Shown here piece by piece: positions 53,424 through 63,609 of a DNA stretch of 64,000 nt. Every line of letters begins with the position of its first letter. Position 1 is the first letter of the stretch. Position numbers and translations under genes: made by a program. Under the pieces are notes generated by a model that searched no databases, had not been told where the DNA came from, and was given only the letters and a program-made list of their open reading frames with translations. This DNA comes from Megaustenia siamemsis (lineage: Eukaryota; Mollusca; Gastropoda; Stylommatophora; Ariophantidae): positions 91,816,845 to 91,880,844 of the forward strand of contig JAVIAB010000124.1 of NCBI GenBank assembly GCA_032433765.1, given 5' to 3'.

Positions 53424-54044
53424 CCATTGAGTGCCATCTCCGCATCGAAGGTTGGCTACCATGGAGCGTCAATCCGCTCTGTCTCTTGCTTTGATGGTGC
53501 AGGTTGTCATAGGTAGACTTGTCCATCTTTTGATGTTACACGGCCATGTCATTCTTGGTCTGCTTCTGCCTCTATTACCCTATATGTTCCCTTCCAATAT
53601 TACATTTAGTAGACTGTTGTGTCTTTTACCATGACCCAAAAATTGTATTTGTCTTGTTCTAATTGTGTTTAGTAGTTCTCTTTTCATTTTTATTTGTTTT
53701 AAAACTTCATCATTTGTTCTCTTTTCTTTTCATCCATTTCTACCTATTATTCTATAAATCCACATTTCAAATATATATATATATATATATATATATGGGA
53801 GCCGCGATAGCTCAGTGGTTAGTGAACTGGACTACCACGCACAAGGGGTAGGGTTTGATCCCAACCGACGGCTTCCGGGTTCACCCAGCCTTAAATGGGT
53901 TCCGGATTTTTTCTGGGAAAGTAATTCAGCACGGGCGTAATACTGCCCACATTACCCCAAAAATCATGTGCTGAAGGTCTGTAAAATATAGGGTCACTAA
54001 CACCATATTTCCCTATACGCCACTTGGCGTGACGGGGGTACTTT

Positions 54045-54093
<49 letters not shown>

Positions 54094-54188
54094 TCATCAT
54101 CATTGAGTGCCGTCTCCTCATCGAAGGCTGGTTACCATGGAGCGCCATTCCACTTTGTGTCTTGCTTTGAAGGTGCAGATTGTCAGTA

Positions 54189-54237
<49 letters not shown>

Positions 54238-54823
54238 ACGTGAAAATGTGTTCGTTTGTAACATTTATTTACCAGGGGTTGGGGGGGGGGAGAATGGATG
54301 GTTTGGAGGCAAGACGCCGGCCTCGAGACTAAGAGGTTGGTGGTTCAAATAACGGCTGCACAAGTTGGGATTTTTAAAAATGTTTTCACTCTGCGGCAAC
54401 CACACCTGGTCTCAGCAGCGAGGCCCGGCTTGAAACTTCAATTACTCATGGACGGAAAAAATATGAGTACCTCCGAAGACGGAGTTATCTGCATGTGCGG
54501 CGAGAGACCCCTGTGCACATGGCAGCCAGGGAAAAATGGATTATTGCGGGAAATTCAGTTCCTAGTTTCTAGGGACTTCAACAGAGGCAAAGCTGGCGAA
54601 CGAAAAAAAAATGTATAATAAACGTGAAGTAAATTATTGACTGCTTACCCAGTAGACTGATATTAACAGAGTCTTGAAATCCTTGCTTGGCAAAACAAAA
54701 GATGTTGATAATGTTAGTGACGATACCGAAAACGTTGATTATTTGACACACAACTCCATAGAAAAGCCAAACAAAAATTACAATTTCCTGGTCACTTATA
54801 CCGGTACCATCGTCTGATGTCAT
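45290..54823 (-). CDS. Rhodopsin-class GPCR gene 3, three exons, 327 aa
   Basis: Exons: 54649-54823 (TM1), 50947-51161 (TM2-3), 45290-45883 (TM4-7). GT/AG junctions and phases 1 and 0 match gene 2, and exon 2 is 215 bp in both. It is a receptor of the same plasma-membrane family. Start MTSDDGTGISDQ; TM2 LTASDL; TM3 end TAIITLERCLCITAPLK; second extracellular loop FSPLKNKTVIGLVSTK; TM6 FIVCFVP; TM7 NSSVNIFIYYHMSSKYR; then a short tail ending FREKK. Glycosylation sites are possible at the N-terminus and at NKT. Introns of about 5.1 and 3.5 kb are filled with SINE and LINE insertions. A young LTR element lies 1.1 kb upstream. Confidence 0.88.
46235..46495 (+). mobile_element. tRNA-derived SINE in gene 3 intron 2
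   Basis: Head gagagccgcgatagctcagt, B box gggttcgatccc, body and gccacttggcgtgatggagc end. TSD ttttctcccatga (46222-46234) and ttttctcccctga (46496-46508), one mismatch. Confidence 0.88.
46677..47345 (-). mobile_element. LINE family C fragment with a tetramerised 3' end
   Basis: The 38-bp terminal unit ctttcagctccgtgtggaac atagatcttcaacaaaca occurs four times in tandem (46677-46830) before the normal family C sequence (cctggggatttcagaaaagg; gtcctatccagcgccatcgt). Minus-strand coding scraps match RT C-terminal sequence. Confidence 0.72.
47350..48670. other. No gene seen, intronic
   Basis: Within intron 2 of receptor gene 3. AT-rich; no repeat family recognised apart from short homopolymers. 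Confidence 0.45.
48677..49120 (-). mobile_element. LINE family B 3' fragment
   Basis: Tail catcatcatcatcaagtactg then ggcgtaggtgatcatgtctc. The minus frame 48909-49115 gives SLESVKIWFYRRMLRVPWTA and KKSNEDVLREVKTKREL, a non-LTR ORF2 C-terminal segment. Confidence 0.75.
49827..50085 (-). mobile_element. tRNA-derived SINE in gene 3 intron 2
   Basis: 3' end gtcacgccaagtggcgtaaa, head at 50020-50085 (gagctatcgcggttccc on plus). TSD ctggaggagaagta (49813-49826) and ctggaggagacgta (50086-50099), one mismatch. Confidence 0.88.
50378..50860 (-). mobile_element. LINE family B 3' fragment
   Basis: Tail catcatcatcatcatcaagta. The minus frame 50495-50854 gives VFKCYVQPVLTYGCESWTIG, EMWCYRKIMRRPRPAKKSNE and FCGHIMRREQLEYI. 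Ends 87 bp from the donor of receptor exon 2. Confidence 0.78.
51897..52345 (-). mobile_element. LINE family B-like fragment
   Basis: Tail catcatcatcaccatcatcat, then ggttggcgtgggcgatcatg and later blocks parallel to 50378-50860, more diverged. Confidence 0.6.
52725..53375 (-). mobile_element. LINE RT fragment (family B, more 5' part)
   Basis: The minus frame 52860-53318 reads IYVLSPDLLNIFIVILLRSI, then INNISYADVKVLIAKSENKL (Y-A-D-V in the catalytic F/Y-A-D-D position), KGLSLNSKKTEVMVATKK and LKQVNEFKYLRTML. This is RT palm and thumb. The second catalytic Asp of YADD is replaced by V, and the fragment is truncated. Confidence 0.75.
53380..53419. repeat. (TA)n microsatellite
   Basis: About 19 TA units between two LINE fragments. 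Confidence 0.93.
53421..53768 (-). mobile_element. LINE family A fragment
   Basis: Plus-strand attaccattgagtgccatctc, ggctaccatggagcgtcaat and tattctataaatccacattt match 10112-10450. Confidence 0.7.
53797..54050 (+). mobile_element. tRNA-derived SINE inserted in a TA tract
   Basis: Complete head-to-tail copy (gggagccgcgatagctcagt to ggcgtgacgggggtacttta). (TA)n lies on both sides (53769-53796 and 54049-54091), as if the element split or seeded a TA microsatellite. Confidence 0.88.
54092..54185 (-). mobile_element. LINE family A 3' fragment
   Basis: tcatcatcatcattgagtgc then accatggagcgccattccac, ending where another (TA)n (54187-54235) starts. Confidence 0.6.
54187..54235. repeat. (TA)n microsatellite
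   Basis: About 22 TA units with a tgtg interruption. Confidence 0.93.
54285..54605 (+). mobile_element. Possible second tRNA-like repeat family
   Basis: GC-richer than its surroundings. The 5' part (ggcctcgagactaagaggtt ggtggttcaaat) has a B-box-like ggttcaaat preceded by a plausible anticodon-arm region; a roughly 250-bp body follows. The 106-aa frame is open but unrecognised. Only one copy occurs in the window, so it is a weak call. It ends about 50 bp from the donor of receptor exon 1. Confidence 0.35.
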
Positions 54824-55265
54824 TGCTTTAGATGAATAGTTAATATATGTTTTATATTCTTTCTGCACACATTTTGATAATGTATTTTACTCTGTATCTT
54901 TTATATTTGTTACCATCTCTCTTTATCTATGTTTTTAACATTTTTTTTCTTTCAACCTTTTCTTTCAATGTGTTATTTTCTCTAAGCTTAGAAATTAGAA
55001 TTAAAACTATAATTTATAGATACAGGCGTCATATTGAACGTATCCAAACGAGATATGTTTCGTTTTGCTTTCTTTTGTGCTTGAAATCATGAAACTTTAC
55101 CATTAGACGGATACACAAATCAGTTGTTTACATTTATGTCATGACTTATTGTACATTCCTTATACTCTAAAGTTAATATTAAATCCCCAAGTCTTTATAT
55201 TTATTTTCAAGTAATCACAGTTCCTACGGGTTACTTTAACTTTTAATATACTATTGCATTTATAT

Positions 55266-55560
55266 TCATCATCATCAAGTACCGAGCCTGCAGGCGTAGG
55301 TGATCGTGTCTCTCCACAACTTTCGATCTCGACAGTTATTTATCAATTCTGTTGTTGACCTTCTGCCAAGCCATTCTCTTAAGCTGTCTGTTATTATTTC
55401 TCTTTGCTTCCCTCTATCTCTTCGTCCCTCAATTTTTCCAGTTGTTACAATATATTCCAGTTGTTCTCTTCTCATTACATGGCCAAAAAAAATGATTGTT
55501 TCTTCCTAATATTGGAAATTAGCTCTCGTTTTACTTTGACGTCTTTCATAATATTTTCAA
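55266..55560 (-). mobile_element. LINE family B 3' fragment
   Basis: tcatcatcaagtaccgagcc, ggcgtaggtgatcgtgtctc and the tatattccagttgttctctt block, as at 48677. It lies between the receptor gene 3 start and the LTR element. Confidence 0.7.
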
Positions 55561-55922
55561 ATGTTCAATTTCAGAGCATTTTATATTTTATTTATATTAT
55601 GGACATTAATAATGATTATACACAATTCCAACTAATCATCACCTTCTCTTCTTTAAAAATATCGCAGATAAAACTATCGAATACTACTTTTAAGAGAAAT
55701 TGCAGTAGAATAAAGGTAGAACTTTAAAATAATTGTTCCGTTTGTATATTGCTATAGCGCAGATGAATTTTAAAAAGAGCTAATTACATGATCTTAAAAA
55801 AAAACAAATGTGTATCGTTCGTTATTGAAGGTAATCGCAAAGTCGAGAAACATTTCAAACCACCACATAGCAATTAAATGTAACATTTCTTTTAAACGCC
55901 ACTATTTACAATTTAATATTAC

Positions 55923-57109
55923 TGTAACAGAGTAAGCTAAGGAAGCATAGAGAGAGCAGGTAATTTAGTCGTTACCGCTCCTTAAATAGACGATAGCAGT
56001 ATCATATAGTGGCGACCAGCAGATCTTAACTACAATGATGGTATTTCAGTATCACTAGTGAGTCAGAAGTTTAGTTACAGTAGAGGTTATAGGAGAAGGG
56101 TAGTAACCTGGAGGAAGGAGTCAGGTTCAGAGTAATTGGACAAAGCGATGGGATTTTCCATGATCCCCACTCACCTGTTGTAGAGGGTGGGTAGTGACAC
56201 GCACCGAAGGAGAGGTCCAGAATAGTGGAACGACACATACGCCCAGTTGTTGTGAGGATGACCATCACGAATCGACCTCGTGACGTATTGTCAAATCTCC
56301 ACGATTGTCCATGCAAGTTAGTTGTTATTCTAAATGACCATCACATGATACCATGCACTAAACTCATGGTGTTACTCTGCCAGGTAATTAGCTACCAGGA
56401 GAGGCCAGTGTCATGAGGTAATGTTATTCCAAATAGGTCGTAGAGATTCGGGGAAACAGGATGCTTTGCCCAAATTTGGGAAAGTCCAGGTGTGAGTCAC
56501 AGATAGTGGACACTGGACACGTAAACGTAAGTGACGAACACTTGTGATCATAAGGGTCGCAGGGGCACTCAGCAGCAGCTGATTGGCTGCTGAGCCTCAG
56601 GTAGAAGAGAGTTGTGTGAGTACTTAAGGTTTTGCACAACAGTTTAAGACACAGAAGTTGGAAGACCAGAAAGACAGTTAGGATGTAGGCTTAGCAGTTA
56701 AGCAGATTAGAAACAGTAGAGTCAGAACAGTTAGAAGTTAAGAGTAGAAGTCTTGAGTAGTCAAGTCAGTAGGAATTGACATTGATAGAAACTAGATAAA
56801 GAAGTTGACAAGAATATTATGACAGTAGTAGTCCACTTTCAAGTGTTTCAAGAATTGTGTTTCATATATTCATCTTACATGTCGTAAGTAGATAGATTAT
56901 AACAAATTGTGTGAAATGAATGAAACATTGCATCCAAGACTATAGATCATGTGTGCCAGCAGAAAATTCAATAAACGTGAATATCATTATATATTAAGAA
57001 AAGAAAGACTCTGTCATGATCTTAATTGTTACATGTAGTAACATCAATGTAATGTGATGTGTTGTCAAGATATATACAATACAACAAAGAACAAGACGAC
57101 GCTATAATA
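55923..57109 (+). repeat. 5' LTR
   Basis: 1187 bp. Contains a 9-bp perfect stem (ctcagcagc 56568-56576 with gctgctgag 56586-56594) and an aataaa at 56970-56975 about 130 bp before the end, a likely poly(A) signal. ORFs on both strands are the same in the two LTRs and are not coding. Confidence 0.93.
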
Positions 57110-59167
57110 TTTATTAATTTGGTGTCCGAGACACAGCACGAACCTGAGTTTGTCGCGGAGAGAAATCAAATAAATGAATGACAGAAAGTTAATGGAAGAA
57201 TAAAAAGCCTGCCCAGTCTTCAACTTAGAAATCAAGGAGAAATCACTGTGTACCGTCTACTGGGTCAAAAGTTCAACACGACCACAATTCTACCTGTGTT
57301 GCACTCCTGCCAGTTGAGATTGTCATTTTACCAATCAAGAGTACCTGTCCTTCAGGTCAAAAAAGTCAAATTACAAGTCTGAAATTTACCTGTGTCAAGT
57401 GTCTAAGAGAGGCACTAAAATTTTATTCAGCACAAATCATTGTTTCGTCCACCTGAGATTCAAAGTTCATCAATGAGGCCGACCTTTGAACTGTGACCCA
57501 CCACAGTGTTTATTTTGAAAGTATTCAGGAAGAGGCATCAGGCATAACTCTCAACAGAATATCGTCATCGTCAGATAACTCCCGACACATTTGTCATTGT
57601 CGAACGTGTCGAATTTTCTCATGTGGCAATTTATTGAGGAAAATTGTGAATTGTGATTGATAATTAATAATTTCAAGTGGTGTAGTCTTTATTTAGAGAA
57701 ACAAGTCAAGTAACAAGTAAGAGTGTTAATAGATAAATATTACAATGGCCATTCACGTGTGTTAGAAATTAAAATAAATTAACATTAACATTAGACATTA
57801 GAAGACCAGAAGGCAAGGAAGAAGACCGATTGTCAGCACAGCTGAGAAACAATAATTAATTAATTAGAGTTATTAAGTAGTTAATTAATTTATTTATTAA
57901 GTAAGTAGTTAAAGATTGTATTCTTTTAAATTAGTATTGTAACCATTTTTTTTTTCAACAGCTGGTGGAATTTGTTTAAATAGTGTTCTGTTAGTTTGGT
58001 TAAGTAATTATTAATTTTAAATTAGTATTCTTGATAAATTGACATACCCTATTTTATATTGTTCTGTAACCATTTTTTTAAATTGTACTGGATGTATTTT
58101 TAATAGTGTTTGAAATACTACATTGTTTATCCCACAGGGAAATTAAATAATAATAATCATTTTTATACTACATTGTTTTATTCCACAGAGAAATTAATAA
58201 TAATTTCTATTTATTTCAGAAACTGAGGCCAGAGTAGAGCTCATAAAGTGCTGATAATTAGTACATGTAAAATAACATATAATAAATTGTAATTGTTGTT
58301 CTATCAATAGAAGGGAGAGGTAGGTATTATAGGAAACATGGCAACCACAGTAGACCCCACAACCGAAACACTGAGGAACTGCGACTGACGATAAACCTGC
58401 CATCAAACTTAAGAGGACGGAGGGAGAGTGTAGAGAAATTGCAGACTTAACACTGAACTGGAGAGACCGAAGAATATAACTTTCAAGAATTGATCGGATG
58501 AAGTATCCACATTCATGGGAAGGTAAGGTAGAATTAATGCCTGTGTGTATATACGGAGACAGAGTATTGGTCTAACGGAAAGGGCATTTGTGAGATCTGG
58601 TGGAAGAGGTGATATCCAGTGACAGATCATAAATATTTTCATTGAAGGACTAGCCAACAGAGGACAGATGATTAATTATATTGACTTAGGAAGGACCTTA
58701 CGACAATGAATGGAACTTTAGATTTAGCCAGCAAGGAAGAAATCATAGGAGAAGATGTGATTCAAGTATGAGACTAAACGGGTCTTACGCTTCAATAAGA
58801 ATTAGATGGAACTTGTATAAGACTAAACGGGTCTTATGATTCAATAAGAAATAGGTGGAACTTGAATGAAGGAGACTAAACGGGTCTACGCTTCAATAAG
58901 AGAAGTTAATGTATACTATGTAAGCAGGAAATAAATTATAAAGAGTTAAGTTTACCTGTGATGACTGACTAATGAGAAGCCAGAATGTAGTTAAGCCATA
59001 TAGGTGACCACTTGGGGAGTGAGTCACCCGAAGTAACGAATAAAAAATGGTGATAACCATGTTTACATTGGCTTAATAAAGGCTTGAGTCGAGTTGAGAG
59101 GACGCTATTTACAGACGCAGAAGTCTTAGCGTAACTGGAGTTAAGAGAACTCAGAATTGACAAACAA

Positions 59168-59590
59168 GAGATGATTTATAGAGAATGTCTGGAGATGATA
59201 GTAGTGTCAAGAGAATATAGAAGACGAGAGATGATTTATAGAGAATGTCTGGAGATGATAGTAGTGTCAAGAGAATATAGAAGACGAGAGATGATTTATA
59301 GAGAATGTCTGGAGATGATAGTAGTGTCAAGAGAATATAGAAGACGAGAGATGATTTATAGAGAATGTCTAGAGATGATAGTAGTGTCAAGAGAATATAG
59401 AAGACGAGAGATGATTTATAGAGAATGTCTAGAGATGATAGTAGTGTCAAGAGAATATAGAAGACGAGAGATGATTTATAGAGAATGTCTAGAGATGATA
59501 GTAGTGTCAAGAGAATATAGAAGACGAGAGATGATTTATAGAGAATGTCTAGAGATGATAGTAGTGTCAAGAGAATATAGAAGACGAGAG
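59168..59590 (+). repeat. 60-bp tandem repeat, seven copies
   Basis: Unit agatgatttatagagaatgt ctggagatgatagtagtgtc aagagaatatagaagacgag. The first three copies have ctgg and the last four ctag, otherwise identical. The 20-codon period leaves a 141-aa frame on plus and 139 aa on minus. The perfect repetition suggests recent slippage. Confidence 0.96.
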
Positions 59591-60300
59591 AGCTGAGGAA
59601 ATAGAGACTACCTCAGAAGAACTAGAAGTTAAGAGTTACCAATGTGAAACATATGGTACTAACTACGAGTTGGTCAGAGTTCTTAAACTTGCGAAGTTGG
59701 ATGGTAATCCAAGGAACGACTGACCAATATAAGTGTGTAGCAAGGAGATGAGAGTGTTATTGAAATTTAAGAGTTGTTGAAGAATGAGAAGTGAGAAGCA
59801 AGGTGATGATAACCTGTGCTTATTGAGACCTAAGGAAATTAGGTTATAAATGTGATACTAGGAGAAGTATCATGAGAAAAGGAGTCTAGAAGAGACTCAT
59901 GTGAAATTATGTAACTGAGTGATAACTCAGAAAGGTTACATAAGAAAGTAAGAGTGAGTCTAGAGGAGACTCATGTGAAACATGTAACCAGAGTGGTAAC
60001 TCGTAAAAGGTTATATAAGGAGAAATGGAACTTGAGAGAGAGTTTCCAGAAGTTATAGAGACTAAATGGTAGTCCTGTGAGTATGAGATGTAAATAGAAA
60101 TATCTGAGTCGAATAAATGAATATGACTGATAGATACTGTCAAGTGGACGGTGTCCAGATAATTCTGATCTTGAGTCTAAGATGATACTAGAAGAGTATC
60201 AGGAGAAATGAGTCTAAAGGATGGACTCATGGGTAATTAATCTGGAGCTTGAGAGAGAGTTCCAGAAATTATTGATTGATGATGACTTACAAGAAGTCAT
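59590..60300 (+). repeat. Array of short perfect hairpins
   Basis: Consecutive inverted repeats with 5-7 bp arms and short purine-rich loops. Examples: ttggat/atccaa 59697-59712; acctaa/ttaggt 59828-59844; tgatact/agtatca 59853-59872; gagtct/agactc 59882-59898; ctgagt/actcag 59915-59930 nested in gtaac/gttac; tgagtct/agactca 59955-59973; gacta/tagtc 60060-60074; tgatact/agtatca 60183-60201; tgagtc/gactca 60209-60229; atgactt/aagtcat 60282-60300. Confidence 0.8.
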
Positions 60301-61100
60301 ATAATATATAGAGAAATGAGGCTCAGAGAAAGAGTATGATGTAAATAAGTCTGAAGTATATATGTATGTATATTGATATATTGTTGCTCAAACTAAGTGT
60401 TGTTTGTGATTTGTAGTCTCCGGAGATATGTGAATTGTCTACGTATGGTCATATATGTTCTATGTGAATTGAGCAAATATGTGCAAATTTTTTTATCACG
60501 AATATTTTTATTTCAGACTTCCTTGACAGTCTGTCAGAGGTTTCATTTGTAAAATGTTGAAGATAATGTTTAATGTTTTATTAATACCTTACAAATGCGT
60601 GTTGTACATGGTTTGTCTTATGAGTTTATTTATAGGATATTGGGATCACAGATGCCAGTCGACAGATGTCTGGTGATGCCTGTGATGTAGCCTCAAGAAG
60701 CTGACAAACAGTCATTGTCAAGAATTAGTTAACATTTTCAATAAGACTTGCATTATAGTAAATGGTTGAGTTACTCATTCAAGGGGCACAACTGGACATA
60801 TTTTCAAAAATTAAGTCCCTTGGAAATGTTAAAGTTTTTTGGTTACAAATAAGTTTTATTGCTCAGTACCTTATTGTCTCCTAGATTGTGTTGATGCTTA
60901 TGTATTATTAAAGAATGAATGTTGTATGGTGACAATTATTTAGAGGAACATTGTACTGAATTTTTTTTAGGTAACTTAGAATTTTTGATTGACTATAATG
61001 ATTAATAGTCATATATTATTGATGTTCCATATAACTCTGTTACTATTTTATGTAGATGATACTAAGATTTATTTACTTAGAAATAAATCTGATATGTAAT

Positions 61101-61112
61101 AAGGGAGGAATA
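61101..61112 (+). other. Polypurine tract
   Basis: aagggaggaata immediately precedes the 3' LTR, the expected position of the plus-strand primer for reverse transcription. Confidence 0.75.
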
Positions 61113-62299
61113 TGTAACAGAGTAAGCTAAGGAAGCATAGAGAGAGCAGGTAATTTAGTCGTTACCGCTCCTTAAATAGACGATAGCAGTATCATATAAT
61201 GGCGACCAGCAGATCTTAACTACAATGATGGTATTTCAGTATCACTAGTGAGTCAAAAGTTTAGTTACAGTAGAGGTTATAGGAGAAGGGTAGTAACCTG
61301 GAGGAAGGAGTCAGGTTCAGAGTAATTGGACAAAGCGATGGGATTTTCCATGATCCCCACTCACCTGTTGTAGAGGGTGGGTAGTGACACGCACCGAAGG
61401 AGAGGTCCAGAATAGTGGAACGACACATACGCCCAGTTGTTGTGAGGATGACCATCACGCATCGACCTCGTGACGTATTGTCAAATCTCCACGATTGTCC
61501 ATGCAAGTTAGTTGTTATTGTAAATGACCATCACATGATACCATGCACTAAACTCATGGTGTTACTCTGCCAGGTAATTAGCTACCAGGAGAGGCCAGTG
61601 TCATGAGGTAATGTTATTCCAAATAGGTCGTAGAGATTCGGGGAAACAGGATGCTTTGCCCAAATTTGGGAAAGTCCAGGTGTGAGTCACAGATAGTGGA
61701 CACTGGACACGTAAACGTAAGTGACGAACACTTGTGATCATAAGGGTCGCAGGGGCACTCAGCAGCAGCTGATTGGCTGCTGAGCCTCAGGTAGAAGAGA
61801 GTTGTGTGAGTACTTAAGGTTTTGCACAACAGTTTAAGACACAGAAGTTGGAAGACCAGAAAGACAGTTAGGATGTAGGCTTAGCAGTTAAGCAGATTAG
61901 AAACAGTAGAGTCAGAACAGTTAGAAGTTAAGAGTAGAAGTCTTGAGTAGTCAAGTCAGTAGGAATTGACATTGATAGAAACTAGATAAAGAAGTTGACA
62001 AGAATATTATGACAGTAGTAGTCCACTTTCAAGTGTTTCAAGAATTGTGTTTCATATATTCATCTTACATGTCGTAAGTAGATAGATTATAACAAATTGT
62101 GTGAAATGAATGAAACATTGCATCCAAGACTATAGATCATGTGTGCCAGCAGAAAATTCAATAAACGTGAATATCATTATATATTAAGAAAAGAAAGACT
62201 CTGTCATGATGTTAATTGTTACATGTAGTAACATCAATGTAATGTGATGTGTTGTCAAGATATATACAATACAACAAAGAACAAGACGACTCTATAACA
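61113..62299 (+). repeat. 3' LTR
   Basis: 1187 bp, same length as the 5' LTR and differing at about seven positions (for example tcacgcatcg versus tcacgaatcg, tattgtaaat versus tattctaaat, gatgtta versus gatctta). Poly(A) signal aataaa at 62160-62165. Confidence 0.93.
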
Positions 62300-62304
62300 A
62301 TTAC

Positions 62305-63050
62305 AAGTTTACTTATGACAAGACGTGCTTCGAAAAAAAAATATATTTTAAGAAAAGCTGCAAAGCGACTAAGATCTTCTAATTGATGCTGTGTAAACTA
62401 ATATCTACAGTTACAATATTTAATTGCATGATGTCGCTGTTTAATAAGTCCACAACTCTTTCTTTCTCTCTCTAGATGTTCAGGTATGTACCTAAAGTGC
62501 GATGCATCACTTGTGACATATAAATAATTTTGTGACGAAATCATTGATCACATAATTACCAATAGTTACCATAAATTAATCTGACATTTTCTGACTGTTG
62601 AAACTAACTACATACACGGAAATGATTATTAAATTATATAAGTTTGTAAAAGAAATGGAAATGTGCATTGTTACTACAAAGAATGGCAAACACTATATTT
62701 AAAAGAAAACAATGATGTGTTAGAAATAAATGCTTTATTACTTCATAGATATAATATTACATTCTGTCCCCTCATTCTTTAGACTCAACTAAATTTAATT
62801 ATAACATCAGCGTAACCAAATTTAAAATAGTGTATTTACAAGACAATTGATTTACTACGGTTCAGATTTATACTTACATTGTTCTACAGCGCTGCCCAGA
62901 TACGACGGCACAGATGTATATTTATCGCTCATATATCATGTATTTGACAGTACAGAATTATAGATACATAAATCTATGAGGTGCCAGATATAGGGCTATT
63001 AATAGTTTTATTGCAGGGAGATCTTACAATCTGTTTGATATCTTCTTCTT
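62305..63050. other. No gene seen
   Basis: AT-rich sequence between the LTR element and a LINE fragment. Confidence 0.5.
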
Positions 63051-63056
63051 CTATCT

Positions 63057-63560
63057 TTCAGCTCCCTGTGGAGCATAGGTCTTCAACAAACACTTTCCAA
63101 GTCGTTCTGTTTCTTGCCTTTCTTTTAAGATTATTTCATGTCATCCCCATCATCGTAGTCTCTGCTTCTGTCTGTCTTTTCCAAGAATTTCTTGGTCTTC
63201 CTCTTTGTCTTTTTCTCCTGGGGATTCCAAAAAGAGCCTGTTGTGTAATACTCTCAGTTGGCTTCCGCAGTGTGTGTCCTATCCAGCACCATCGTCATCG
63301 CTGTATCTCTTTATCCACTGGTATTTGACTGATACATTTCCACAATTCTATGTTAATGATTTTGTCCTACCATTTCCATCCATTAATTCTGCGTAAGAAT
63401 CCATTAATGAAAGTATGTATCTGCATACCTGATGTTATTTATATTATGACCTCCGATTGTTATTCCAAGTATGTCCTTTATGGATCTTAAAATAATCTTA
63501 CCATACATATTAAGTAAATCTGGTGACATCAGACAACTTTACCTAATACTTTGCTTTCAG
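63057..63560 (-). mobile_element. LINE family C fragment with internal deletion
   Basis: 3' terminus cagctccctgtggagcatag, then cctggggattccaaaaagag and gtcctatccagcaccatcgt. After about 63430 it jumps to RT palm sequence (ttatattatgacctccgatt, tatggatcttaaaataatct) that matches 53166-53280, so the segment between is deleted. Confidence 0.72.
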
Positions 63561-63609
63561 ATTTATAATACCAAGGGATATAACCGGTACAAAATAAAAT
63601 ATCACAAAT

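Larger units (their letters stand above)
57110..61112 (+). other. Non-coding internal region of the LTR element
   Basis: PBS-like site at 57120. 57130-58760 shows no coding. 58771-58890 has three copies of gactaaacgggtct. 59168-59590 is a 60-bp tandem repeat. 59590-60300 is a hairpin-rich stretch. From 60300 on it is AT-rich to the PPT at 61101-61112. Confidence 0.8.
55918..62304 (+). mobile_element. LTR retroelement lacking gag-pol (LARD-like)
   Basis: TSD attac at 55918-55922 and 62300-62304. Two 1187-bp LTRs begin tgtaacagag; the 3' LTR ends ca and the 5' LTR shows ta there. A PBS-like tggtgtccgagacac starts at 57120, ten bases after the 5' LTR. A polypurine tract aagggaggaata lies just before the 3' LTR. 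The 4003-bp internal region has no ORF above 100 residues except the frames through a 60-bp tandem repeat, and no gag, protease, RT or integrase motif. By analogy with plant LARDs it would be mobilised in trans. About seven differences between the LTRs mean a recent insertion. Confidence 0.88.

Noticed and set aside
56071..56639. 63-81-aa ORFs in the LTRs
   Set aside because: Same frames in both LTRs simply reflect the recent LTR duplication; no domain.
59151..59596. 139-141-aa ORFs on both strands
   Set aside because: Products of the 60-bp tandem repeat, open on both strands.
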